Positions 1 to 4,344 of a stretch of 7,303 nucleotides of DNA are shown in pieces (within the stretch, counting starts at the first letter, position 1; each line of letters opens with the position of its first letter). The stretch covers positions 1 to 7,303 of the forward strand of contig JAKALG010000036.1 of the NCBI GenBank assembly GCA_021813235.1. The letters are read 5' to 3'. The notes beneath the pieces were generated by a model. That model worked only from the letters and a program-made list of their open reading frames with translations. It had not been told where the DNA came from and made no database searches. This DNA is from a bacterium (lineage in GTDB: Bacteria > Patescibacteria > Paceibacteria > UBA9973). The position numbers were made by a program, and so were the translations under genes.

Positions 1-2
1 CT

Positions 3-950
3 TACCTTTTTGTGGGTTCCAGAGGCATAGGAAAAACCTCTGTAGCTCGTATTTTCGCTAAGGAAATCGGGGTCTCAGAGAATGACCTTTATGAGATAGA
101 TGCCGCCTCAAATCGAGGTATAGAGGACATTAGAGTCCTTCGGGACGGGGCTAGAGTCCTTCCTTTTGACTCAAAATACAAAGTTTACATAATAGACGAG
201 GTTCATATGCTTTCCAAAGATGCTTGGGGTGCATTGTTGAAGACATTGGAAGAGCCACCAAAACATGTCATTTTCATTCTAGCTACGACTGAAGTACACA
301 AAGTTCCTGAGACAATTGTCTCTCGTTGTCAGGTTTTCACATTTAGAAAAGCTTCCGACATCATTGCTAAAAATATGGTTTTAGATGTCGCGAAGAAAGA
401 GGGTTTTGAATTAGAAAGTGGCGTAGCAGAACTCATCGCAATATTAGGAGATGGTTCTTTCCGAGATGCGTTGGGTACACTACAAAAAGTTTTAAATTTC
501 TCTGTTGATGCAAAAGGAAAAAAGATAAGCAAAATAGTTAGAGCAGATGTAGAAAAGATAACTGGCGCACCAAAAACGACTCTAGTGAATGATTTTATTT
601 CTGCAATAGCAGAAAAAGATTTAGAAAAAGGAATTGCAACTGTTCGCAAAGCATCCGGAGAAAATTTAGACATGAAACTTTACTTCAAACTTATTATTGA
701 AAAGTTTCGTGTGGCTGTGATTTTGAAATATGCGCCGAAATTAGAAAAAGAAATGACAGGCGATTTAGGTGAAGAAGATTTAGAATTTTTGAAAGGCTTA
801 GTAAAAGCCGATAAAGAAGGCTTCCTTCGTTCAAAAGCTCTTTCAATTCTTCTAGAAGCCTATAGCGACATCGACCGTGCTTTCGTTTCCGAACTTCCGC
901 TCGAACTTGCGCTGGTGAAGATTTTAGGGCAAGATGATAAAGTTGTTTAA
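3..950 (+). CDS. dnaX: DNA polymerase III subunit gamma/tau (DnaX), 5'-truncated by window edge, zinc-module-less
   Basis: Clamp-loader AAA+ ATPase that loads the beta sliding clamp during replication. The reading frame is open from base 3 (codons for Y-L-F-V precede the Walker A), so the GTG at 12 is an internal valine and the real start lies upstream of the window, probably about 40 codons away. Visible motifs: Walker A GSRGIGKT (15-38), EIDAAS (about 96-110), Walker B DEVH (195-206), sensor 1 ATTE (about 282-293), arginine-finger SRC (321-329) and sensor 2 GSFRDAL (453-473). The family's four-cysteine zinc module, normally between Walker A and EIDAAS, is absent: only about 7 residues separate the flanking blocks, against about 28 in E. 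coli, and they contain no cysteine. The protein ends soon after domain III, so it is gamma-like and lacks a tau C-terminal extension. A tRNA gene begins 7 nt after the stop. Confidence 0.96.
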   Translation, partial: YLFVGSRGIGKTSVARIFAKEIGVSENDLYEIDAASNRGIEDIRVLRDGARVLPFDSKYKVYIIDEVHMLSKDAWGALLKTLEEPPKHVIFILATTEVHKVPETIVSRCQVFTFRKASDIIAKNMVLDVAKKEGFELESGVAELIAILGDGSFRDALGTLQKVLNFSVDAKGKKISKIVRADVEKITGAPKTTLVNDFISAIAEKDLEKGIATVRKASGENLDMKLYFKLIIEKFRVAVILKYAPKLEKEMTGDLGEEDLEFLKGLVKADKEGFLRSKALSILLEAYSDIDRAFVSELPLELALVKILGQDDKVV

Positions 951-957
951 TAAATAT

Positions 958-1028
958 TGGGAGATCGTCTAACGGTAGGACAGCGGCCTTTGAAGCCGTG
1001 AATCTTGGTTCGATTCCAAGTCTCCCAG
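958..1028 (+). tRNA. tRNA-Gln (anticodon UUG)
   Basis: The cloverleaf was folded by hand. Acceptor TGGGAGA (958-964) pairs with TCTCCCA (1021-1027), with discriminator G1028. The D stem is GTC/GAC (967-969/979-981). The anticodon stem is GCGGC/GCCGT (983-987/995-999, one G-U pair) closing loop CTTTGAA, which gives anticodon TTG at 990-992. The T stem is CTTGG/CCAAG (1004-1008/1016-1020) around TTCGATT. The U1-A72 pair is typical of bacterial glutamine tRNAs. The variable loop is only 4 nt (1000-1003). CCA is not encoded (CAC follows the discriminator), so it must be added after transcription. It lies 7 nt after dnaX with no obvious promoter between them, so it is probably processed from the dnaX transcript or driven from within dnaX. 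Confidence 0.95.
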
Positions 1029-1062
1029 CACTTCGTCACTTCGTTCCTCAGGGCCTTCGGCC
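1029..1062 (+). other. Spacer with 8-bp tandem repeat and small GC hairpin after tRNA-Gln
   Basis: CACTTCGT is present twice in perfect tandem (1029-1036, 1037-1044). It is followed by a short hairpin GGCC-TTC-GGCC (1052-1062). The block is clearly richer in G+C than its surroundings. The hairpin has only 4 bp and no T tract after it, so it is not a convincing intrinsic terminator. It could be a processing or pausing site for the tRNA transcript, or part of an interspersed repeat. Confidence 0.5.
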
Positions 1063-1063
1063 A

Positions 1064-1072
1064 TGTTATAAT
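1064..1072 (+). promoter_or_regulatory. Extended -10 promoter for the 53-aa membrane ORF
   Basis: TGTTATAAT is a perfect TGn-TATAAT extended -10 element. No good -35 is visible at 17 nt spacing (TTCCTC at 1044-1049), which is acceptable for extended -10 promoters. The predicted start near 1079 would leave a leader of about 44 nt before the ATG at 1123. Confidence 0.6.
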
Positions 1073-1122
1073 AACTTAGATAGTAGAAAAAAAATTAGTA
1101 TTAATAACTAACAAATAAATTT

Positions 1123-1284
1123 ATGATAAAAGGAAATTTTCTCGGTGCGGCAATTGTCGCAATAATCTACACAATATATATTTTAATTAATCCTGACGCG
1201 ATGCAATCAAAAACAACATTCGTGTTGGCTTTGGTGATTTTAAATGCTCTGACTATTGTATTGATGCATTTTGCATTTAAATAA
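1123..1284 (+). CDS. Small two-helix membrane protein (53 aa), function unknown
   Basis: An ATG-initiated ORF of 53 codons ending in TAA. The product has two hydrophobic segments, about residues 6-22 (FLGAAIVAIIYTIYILI) and 33-50 (FVLALVILNALTIVLMHF), separated by a short polar loop NPDAMQSKTT, so it is probably a membrane hairpin. There is no Shine-Dalgarno sequence before the ATG. It has an extended -10 promoter upstream (1064-1072). The coding case rests on the consistent amphipathic/hydrophobic pattern and on its position between a promoter and another membrane gene. No family was recognised. Confidence 0.6.
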   Translation: MIKGNFLGAAIVAIIYTIYILINPDAMQSKTTFVLALVILNALTIVLMHFAFK

Positions 1285-1324
1285 ATCCTATAATATTAAA
1301 ATAAAAATATTATTATAAGGGGTG

Positions 1325-1330
1325 TATAAT
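1325..1330 (+). promoter_or_regulatory. -10 element close to the start of the 98-aa membrane gene
   Basis: A perfect TATAAT is centred about 12 nt before the ATG at 1340. With normal spacing, transcription would start near 1337 and give a leader of only a few nucleotides. The -35 region is AT-rich and not recognisable. It overlaps the GTG at 1322, which argues against that upstream start. Confidence 0.5.
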
Positions 1331-1339
1331 CAACATATT

Positions 1340-1636
1340 ATGAAAAAACCATTTTTTTATGCATTAGGAGCGGTCTTGTATATCGTCCTTTTAGTCTTGT
1401 CTATGAGTACGGTGATTTCTTTTATAAAAGGTCAACAAGATACCATAATCATTCCCATGACGATGCTCAGCCTTTTTGTGTTATCAGCGGCAGTTATGGG
1501 GTTTTTGTTTCTCTCTGAACCATTACAATTACTTATAGAAAATAAAAAAAGGGAAGCCGTGATTTTCTTTGGTAAAGTCGTGGGCATTTTCGCTTGCTTT
1601 GTAATCATCTTTGTAATTTTACTTTTTTTAATTTAA
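1340..1636 (+). CDS. Three-helix membrane protein (98 aa), function unknown
   Basis: The start is set at the ATG at 1340 (MKKPFFYALG). An in-frame GTG at 1322 would lengthen the protein, but it overlaps the TATAAT at 1325-1330 and adds an atypical N-terminus. The product has three hydrophobic segments: about residues 6-27, 36-57 and a strongly hydrophobic C-terminal helix at 74-98. A basic loop NKKRE lies between the second and third. The positive N-terminus and basic loop suggest an inner-membrane protein. No catalytic motif is seen and no named family was recognised. It is likely transcribed alone or with the preceding 53-aa membrane ORF. Confidence 0.8.
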   Translation: MKKPFFYALGAVLYIVLLVLSMSTVISFIKGQQDTIIIPMTMLSLFVLSAAVMGFLFLSEPLQLLIENKKREAVIFFGKVVGIFACFVIIFVILLFLI

Positions 1637-1691
1637 TTAAAATAAAAAATAGAGAGTTTAAAAATATTATTAGTTTAACAATTTAAATATG

Positions 1692-1800
1692 AATCCCGTT
1701 AGAAATTTACAAAACGGGAGAAGATTATAAAAATAACACAAATCAGCTATCTTTATATATAAATAATATATGTACGAATAGTATGATTTCTAAACGGGAT
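1692..1800. repeat. MITE-like element with terminal inverted repeats, running into the mscL start codon
   Basis: AATCCCGTTAGAAAT (1692-1706) is the inverted complement of ATTTCTAAACGGGAT (1786-1800) except for one extra A on the right and the outermost base. The interior is AT-rich and non-coding. A second copy of AAACGGGA lies inside at 1712-1719, so the left arm can also form a local 7-bp hairpin TCCCGTT/AACGGGA (1694-1700/1713-1719). The right arm supplies the first two bases of the mscL ATG. A 13-codon ORF (MNPVRNLQNGRRL, from 1689) falls across the left arm and is probably not a gene. The function is unknown. It could be an interspersed non-autonomous repeat or an mRNA leader structure. 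Confidence 0.6.
1782..1787 (+). promoter_or_regulatory. mscL: Possible -10 element for mscL
   Basis: TATGAT lies 11 nt before the mscL ATG and would give an essentially leaderless message starting near 1794-1799. The matching -35 position (about 1759-1764) is only AT-rich. If transcription instead starts upstream of 1692, the message would carry the inverted-repeat structure in its leader. Confidence 0.3.
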
Positions 1801-2101
1801 GAAAGGATTTATAGATTTCATTAGAGAGCAAGGAGTCGTGGGTCTAGCTATTGGTTTCATTTTAGGGGGAGCTGTTTCCAAGGTCGTTTCTGCACTTGTC
1901 ACAGATATCATCAATCCACTGTTTAGTATCGCCCTAGGAGCCACAGATGGCCTCAAAACAGCCTCTTTTGGCATAGGAAGTGTCCAAATACTATATGGGG
2001 ATTTCATTAGCATTATTATTGATTTCATAGTAATAGCCTTGGTCGTTTATTTTGGATTCAAAATTTTAGGAATTGAAAAATTAGATAAACCAAAAGCATA
2101 A
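1799..2101 (+). CDS. mscL: Large-conductance mechanosensitive channel MscL, short form
   Basis: A stretch-gated membrane pore that releases solutes during hypo-osmotic shock. MscL forms homopentamers. The 100-aa product has the family's N-terminal amphipathic segment (MKGFIDFIREQG), the pore-lining first helix with the Gly/Ala-rich pattern VVGLAIGFILGGAVSKVVSAL (about residues 13-33), the conserved D-I-I-N-P block after it (about 36-40), an extracellular loop and a second helix (about 66-90). E. coli MscL is about 136 aa. This version ends at KLDKPKA soon after the second helix and lacks the C-terminal cytoplasmic helical bundle. E. coli V-V-D-L is V-V-G-L here, so the acidic residue at the pore entrance is missing. 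There is no Shine-Dalgarno, and the start codon lies at the edge of an inverted repeat. Confidence 0.9.
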   Translation: MKGFIDFIREQGVVGLAIGFILGGAVSKVVSALVTDIINPLFSIALGATDGLKTASFGIGSVQILYGDFISIIIDFIVIALVVYFGFKILGIEKLDKPKA

Positions 2102-2123
2102 ATTATGAAAGAAAACTTTATAT

Positions 2124-2152
2124 TTGACAAAATAGTTTTATAATGCTATTAT
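2124..2152 (+). promoter_or_regulatory. Near-consensus sigma-70-type promoter for the 139-aa gene
   Basis: TTGACA (2124-2129), then a 17-nt spacer, then TATTAT (2147-2152) preceded by TGC (2144-2146), i.e. an extended -10. This is the strongest promoter in the window. The predicted start is near 2159, which gives a leader of about 60 nt containing a strong Shine-Dalgarno. Confidence 0.8.
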
Positions 2153-2209
2153 GTAAAATATAATAAGCTCTTTTAAAATAAAACTAATTTTCAAAAATAA
2201 AAAATATCC

Positions 2210-2216
2210 AGGAGGT
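2210..2216 (+). promoter_or_regulatory. Strong Shine-Dalgarno fixing a GTG start
   Basis: AGGAGGT lies 5 nt before the GTG at 2222, an optimal spacing. It is the only full-strength Shine-Dalgarno before any gene in the window and it determines the GTG start of the 139-aa protein. Confidence 0.85.
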
Positions 2217-2221
2217 ATTAA

Positions 2222-2641
2222 GTGGAATTAAACATCAAAATTAAAACCATCATTTCCAACAAGATAGGGAATTTCTTCAAAGGAGAAATAGAATTTGAAT
2301 CTCCACTTGAAAAATTATTGGTTCACTATGTTGTTAGCGCAAACGGCGAAGGAAAAAAAGTTGTAAGAGGCAGTAAAATAAAAATTGCTTTTGGCGTTGA
2401 CGGCAGAGGTTTCAAAAGTGTTGATGCCATATACCCAAAAATGAAAATTTTATCTTTCTCTACAGGAAAAGAAGAAATCCAAATAAAATATATTTGGAAA
2501 ATCATTTCGGAAATTCTGTATGAGAATATGGCACTTTTACAAAAAGGGCAAACAGAATTAATTAACGAAAAAATAATTTCAAGGGAATTTAAAGAAGATC
2601 CCGAGAGAGAGGTGGTCTTCAAAATTTTTTCTGATAAATAA
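2222..2641 (+). CDS. 139-aa cytoplasmic protein with faint cold-shock/OB-fold resemblance
   Basis: Starts at GTG, fixed by the AGGAGGT 5 nt upstream. The product is soluble and charged, without signal peptide or membrane segment. Residues about 16-70 (GNFFKGEIEF, LLVHYVV, VVRGSKIKIAFGV, GRGFKSVDAI) resemble the strand order of a cold-shock domain, where V-H-x-S is followed by G-x-K-V-x-F and G-x-x-A-x-x-V. However, the RNA-binding KGFGFI motif is not present, so this is a weak structural guess. Residues 85-139 are predicted helical and mixed-charge (IQIKYIWKIISEILYENMALLQKG), with a charged tail. It forms an isolated unit with a strong promoter and its own terminator (2653-2691), which suggests high or independently controlled expression. 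No named family was recognised. Confidence 0.8.
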   Translation: MELNIKIKTIISNKIGNFFKGEIEFESPLEKLLVHYVVSANGEGKKVVRGSKIKIAFGVDGRGFKSVDAIYPKMKILSFSTGKEEIQIKYIWKIISEILYENMALLQKGQTELINEKIISREFKEDPEREVVFKIFSDK

Positions 2642-2652
2642 ACAATTATAAT

Positions 2653-2691
2653 CAGCCAGACACCTAAGGGAGTCTGGCTGTATTTATTTTT
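2653..2691 (+). terminator. Rho-independent terminator of the 139-aa gene
   Basis: A perfect 9-bp stem CAGCCAGAC (2653-2661) with GTCTGGCTG (2672-2680), a 10-nt loop, then the T-rich tract TATTTATTTTT. It lies 11 nt after the stop codon. Confidence 0.92.
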
Positions 2692-2701
2692 ATAGGTTAA
2701 A

Positions 2702-2710
2702 TGGTATAAT
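2702..2710 (+). promoter_or_regulatory. Extended -10 promoter upstream of the HAD remnant
   Basis: TGGTATAAT is a perfect TGn-TATAAT. It lies 11 nt after the T tract of the preceding terminator and 17 nt before the ATG at 2728, so the leader would be about 10 nt. No good -35 is seen. The promoter appears intact although the gene it serves is a remnant. Confidence 0.6.
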
Positions 2711-2727
2711 ATTTTTATTATAAATAT

Positions 2728-2877
2728 ATGAAAAATAACATAAAAGCTATCTTGTTTGATATTGATGGAATATTGATTACTGGAAAAAAAAATATTGATA
2801 CGGCAAAATCATTAGGAATAGAATCCCATTTGTGTGATGATATTAATAATTTAGAGAAGTTGAAACTTTATGTCTGA
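2728..2877 (+). pseudogene. HAD-superfamily phosphatase remnant with large internal deletion (49 codons)
   Basis: Residues 1-17 (MKNNIKAILFDIDGILI) are a typical HAD N-terminus with the nucleophile motif D-x-D-G (D11, D13). Residues 20-49 (KKNIDTAKSLGIESHLCDD, then NNLEKLKLYV) resemble the extreme C-terminus of small HAD hydrolases, after motif IV, where N-I-x-x-A-x-x-L-G-I is usual. The cap domain and motifs II, III and the acidic motif IV are absent. The reading frame is open across the junction (near 2780-2786), just before a run of nine A. A complete enzyme is normally about 180-230 residues, so roughly three quarters is missing. It cannot be a working phosphatase. It could still make a small protein, since promoter and ATG are intact. 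It overlaps the next remnant by 8 nt. Confidence 0.75.
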
Positions 2878-2989
2878 CATTTTAGAATTTGGAATCAAAA
2901 GAGAAAATGAAGAACAACGAGATGGCGGGTGCGCTGTGGTTTTCGATCCAGTCAGTCAGAAATATGACACAACTAGCCAAAAAATGTAG
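2870..2989 (+). pseudogene. 3'-truncated ORF, resembling the N-terminus of a Nudix-type hydrolase (39 codons)
   Basis: The ORF starts at ATG 2870, overlapping the HAD remnant's stop (ATGTCTGA). Residues 1-33 (MSDILEFGIKRENEEQRDGG, CAVVFDPVSQKY) read like the start of a globular enzyme. The segment DGGCAVVFDPxxQKY resembles the first beta strands of Nudix hydrolases, but the Nudix box itself would lie further on and is not present. After K-Y the sequence turns into unrelated DTTSQKM and stops at TAG 2987-2989, which touches the -10 element of the next gene. The cut is therefore probably where newer sequence joined. Family assignment is tentative; the truncation is clearer than the identity. 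Confidence 0.5.
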
Positions 2990-2995
2990 TATAAT
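2990..2995 (+). promoter_or_regulatory. -10 element for the DUF1003/sigma operon, giving a leaderless mRNA
   Basis: A perfect TATAAT ends only 6 nt before the ATG at 3002. Standard spacing places the transcription start at or next to the start codon. A possible -35 (ATGACA, 2964-2969) has an overlong 20-nt spacer, so recognition of the upstream half is uncertain. Confidence 0.5.
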
Positions 2996-3001
2996 TGAGT
3001 T

Positions 3002-3394
3002 ATGGTACGAAATGTAAACCAAGAGCATAGAGAAAAATTAAGCTTGCTTGATAAAGTAGCCATTTCTATTACAAAAATGGTTGGCACAATGTGGTGCGCT
3101 ATCGCTTTTACGATTCTTGCTTTGATTAGTCTGCCAGAGGCAATAAGTAATGGCACAGCGACAACTATCTCATGGATAGCTCAAACATTTTTGCAACTCG
3201 TCTTATTGTCTATCATCATGGTCGGACAAAATTTGCAGAGTAGACATTCTGAACTTCGTGCTGATGCAGATTATGAAAATAACATTCGAGTAAAAGAAGA
3301 AACAGAAGCATTAATGAAAAAGCTAGATAATATAGAACAAAATAAACTTGATAAGATACTCAAAATTTTAGAAGAAGATGCAAGAAATAAATAA
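3002..3394 (+). CDS. DUF1003-family membrane protein
   Basis: A 130-aa product with two transmembrane helices (about residues 27-46 and 56-75) and a charged, helical C-terminal cytoplasmic tail (about 95-130). The block after helix 2, MVGQNLQSRHSELRADADYE (about 73-92), matches the conserved signature of the DUF1003 family, where M-x-x-Q-N-R-Q-x-x-x-D-R-x-x-x-x-x-D-Y-x-x-N is usual. The molecular function of this family is not established. The gene shares 17 nt with the downstream sigma-factor gene, so the two are almost certainly co-transcribed and probably translationally coupled. The start codon lies 6 nt after a TATAAT, with no Shine-Dalgarno. Confidence 0.85.
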   Translation: MVRNVNQEHREKLSLLDKVAISITKMVGTMWCAIAFTILALISLPEAISNGTATTISWIAQTFLQLVLLSIIMVGQNLQSRHSELRADADYENNIRVKEETEALMKKLDNIEQNKLDKILKILEEDARNK

Positions 3395-3917
3395 AGATAT
3401 TTTAATTCGAGCAAAAAAGGGCGATGCAGAAGCCTTTGAATATATTTTGTCTTTCTATGAGAAAGCCATTTTTAACTATTGTTTGCGGATGACAAAAAAT
3501 GTTCAGCTAGCAAAAGATATCACACAAGAAACTTTTATAAAAGTATATACACATCGCAAAACAATAGATGAAAATAAAAATATAAAAACTTGGATTTTTA
3601 CTATTGCGACAAACACATCTTATGATTTTTTAAGAAGTAAAAAGCGAAAGAATGAAGTAAGTTTAGAAGAAGAAAATGAAACAATCTCTAACTTTGAAGC
3701 GTATTATCCGCAAGAGGGATTGGTATCCGATGTTGAAAAAGCCTTATTAAGTATAAATGGAGAATATAAAAAAGCTTTGCTTCTCTTTTACCAACAAGGT
3801 TTTAAGTATGAAGAAATAGCAGAAATATTAGGAATACCGGTCAATACCGTGAAAACACATATAAGTAGGGGAAAAGAAGAGTTAAAAGATAAATTAAAAG
3901 AATATGGAAAAAATTGA
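3378..3917 (+). CDS. ECF-type RNA polymerase sigma factor (sigma-70 family, RpoE-like)
   Basis: A 179-aa alternative sigma factor that directs RNA polymerase to a dedicated promoter set. Region 2 spans about residues 17-90 and includes the typical core-binding stretch A-K-D-I-T-Q-E-T-F-I-K-V-Y (45-57) and T-W-I-F-T-I-A-T-N (71-79). After a linker, region 4 (about 117-175) carries the -35-binding helix-turn-helix Y-E-E-I-A-E-I-L-G-I-P-V-N-T-V-K-T-H-I-S-R-G (144-165). Regions 1 and 3 are absent, as in ECF factors, and the length is typical. The start overlaps the DUF1003 gene by 17 nt and the end overlaps the next gene by 14 nt, indicating tight coupling. A purine-rich GAAGAAG lies just upstream of the ATG as a weak ribosome-binding site. 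Confidence 0.95.
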   Translation: MQEINKDILIRAKKGDAEAFEYILSFYEKAIFNYCLRMTKNVQLAKDITQETFIKVYTHRKTIDENKNIKTWIFTIATNTSYDFLRSKKRKNEVSLEEENETISNFEAYYPQEGLVSDVEKALLSINGEYKKALLLFYQQGFKYEEIAEILGIPVNTVKTHISRGKEELKDKLKEYGKN

Positions 3918-4287
3918 TGAACAATTAAATAAATTAATGCTTGTAGAAATTCCGATCGGGATGCATCAATCTATAATGCATAAAATAAATTATAAACGGG
4001 TAAAACCAGCACTTTTTACAATTTTTTCTATTCTTGTATTTAATCTTGTAATAATAGCATGGCATATAAATAGTAAATTAGTTGATGCAGAATTTGGTAG
4101 CATGATGCAAGATTTCTTTGCCAGCTTCAGATTGAGCTTTTATTTTATCAGCACAGTCACGGGAAGCTTTTTTGAAATAATCTCTCCAGGCATCTTTATA
4201 TTGTTAGTTATTAATCTTTTGGGAGTAATTTATATTGGAAATAAAATCAGAATATCAAAATATAAAATGAGGTTTGAAACAATTTGA
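3904..4287 (+). CDS. Small membrane protein, probable anti-sigma factor
   Basis: A 127-aa product overlapping the sigma gene by 14 nt. Residues 1-30 form a charged, helical cytoplasmic segment (MEKIDEQLNKLMLV, then PIGMHQSIMHKINYK). Two membrane segments follow, about 35-53 and 94-112, with a possible amphipathic membrane-proximal stretch at 70-90. A short basic tail ends the protein. Position directly after an ECF sigma gene with translational overlap is the classical place for a membrane-anchored anti-sigma factor. However, the N-terminal domain is only about 30 residues and lacks the zinc-binding H-x-x-x-C-x-x-C motif, so the assignment rests on context and topology, not on a recognised domain. 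Confidence 0.65.
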   Translation: MEKIDEQLNKLMLVEIPIGMHQSIMHKINYKRVKPALFTIFSILVFNLVIIAWHINSKLVDAEFGSMMQDFFASFRLSFYFISTVTGSFFEIISPGIFILLVINLLGVIYIGNKIRISKYKMRFETI

Positions 4288-4316
4288 GGACTTCTAGCGT
4301 ATTAAGGGTAAGGTCG
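4288..4316 (+). promoter_or_regulatory. Tentative ECF-type promoter upstream of the secreted repeat protein
   Basis: GGACTT (4288-4293) and GGTCG (4312-4316) loosely resemble the -35 (GGAACTT-like) and -10 (GTC-containing) elements of many ECF sigma factors, 18 nt apart. No sigma-70-type element is evident in this 57-nt gap. The match is weak and the specificity of this sigma factor is unknown. Confidence 0.2.
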
Positions 4317-4344
4317 AATTAAAAATAATACTAATATATAAAAC

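Noticed and set aside
12..14. GTG as the start codon of the DnaX ORF
   Set aside because: The frame is open upstream and encodes Y-L-F before the Walker A, as in full-length DnaX. The GTG is an internal valine and the gene is cut by the window edge.
329..673. Antisense ORFs (for example 329-673, 1753-2028, 2326-2622, 4974-5366, 6441-6903 on the - strand)
   Set aside because: Each lies opposite a well-supported + strand gene or its promoter/terminator and shows no protein-family features.
1288..1320. AT-rich imperfect inverted repeat (CCTATAATATT with AATATTATTATAAGG) as a terminator
   Set aside because: The stem is almost only A-T, needs a bulge, and no T tract follows. It is expected by chance in such AT-rich sequence.
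1322..1339. GTG 1322 as start of the 98-aa membrane protein
   Set aside because: It overlaps a perfect TATAAT, and the extension YNQHI before MKKPFF is unlike a membrane protein start. ATG 1340 is preferred.
1689..1730. 13-codon ORF MNPVRNLQNGRRL
   Set aside because: It lies on the left arm of the inverted repeat, has no ribosome-binding site and is too short; it is most likely a by-product of the repeat sequence.
2139..2144. TATAAT as the -10 of the 139-aa gene
   Set aside because: It is only 9 nt from TTGACA. TATTAT at 2147-2152 has the correct 17-nt spacing and an upstream TG.
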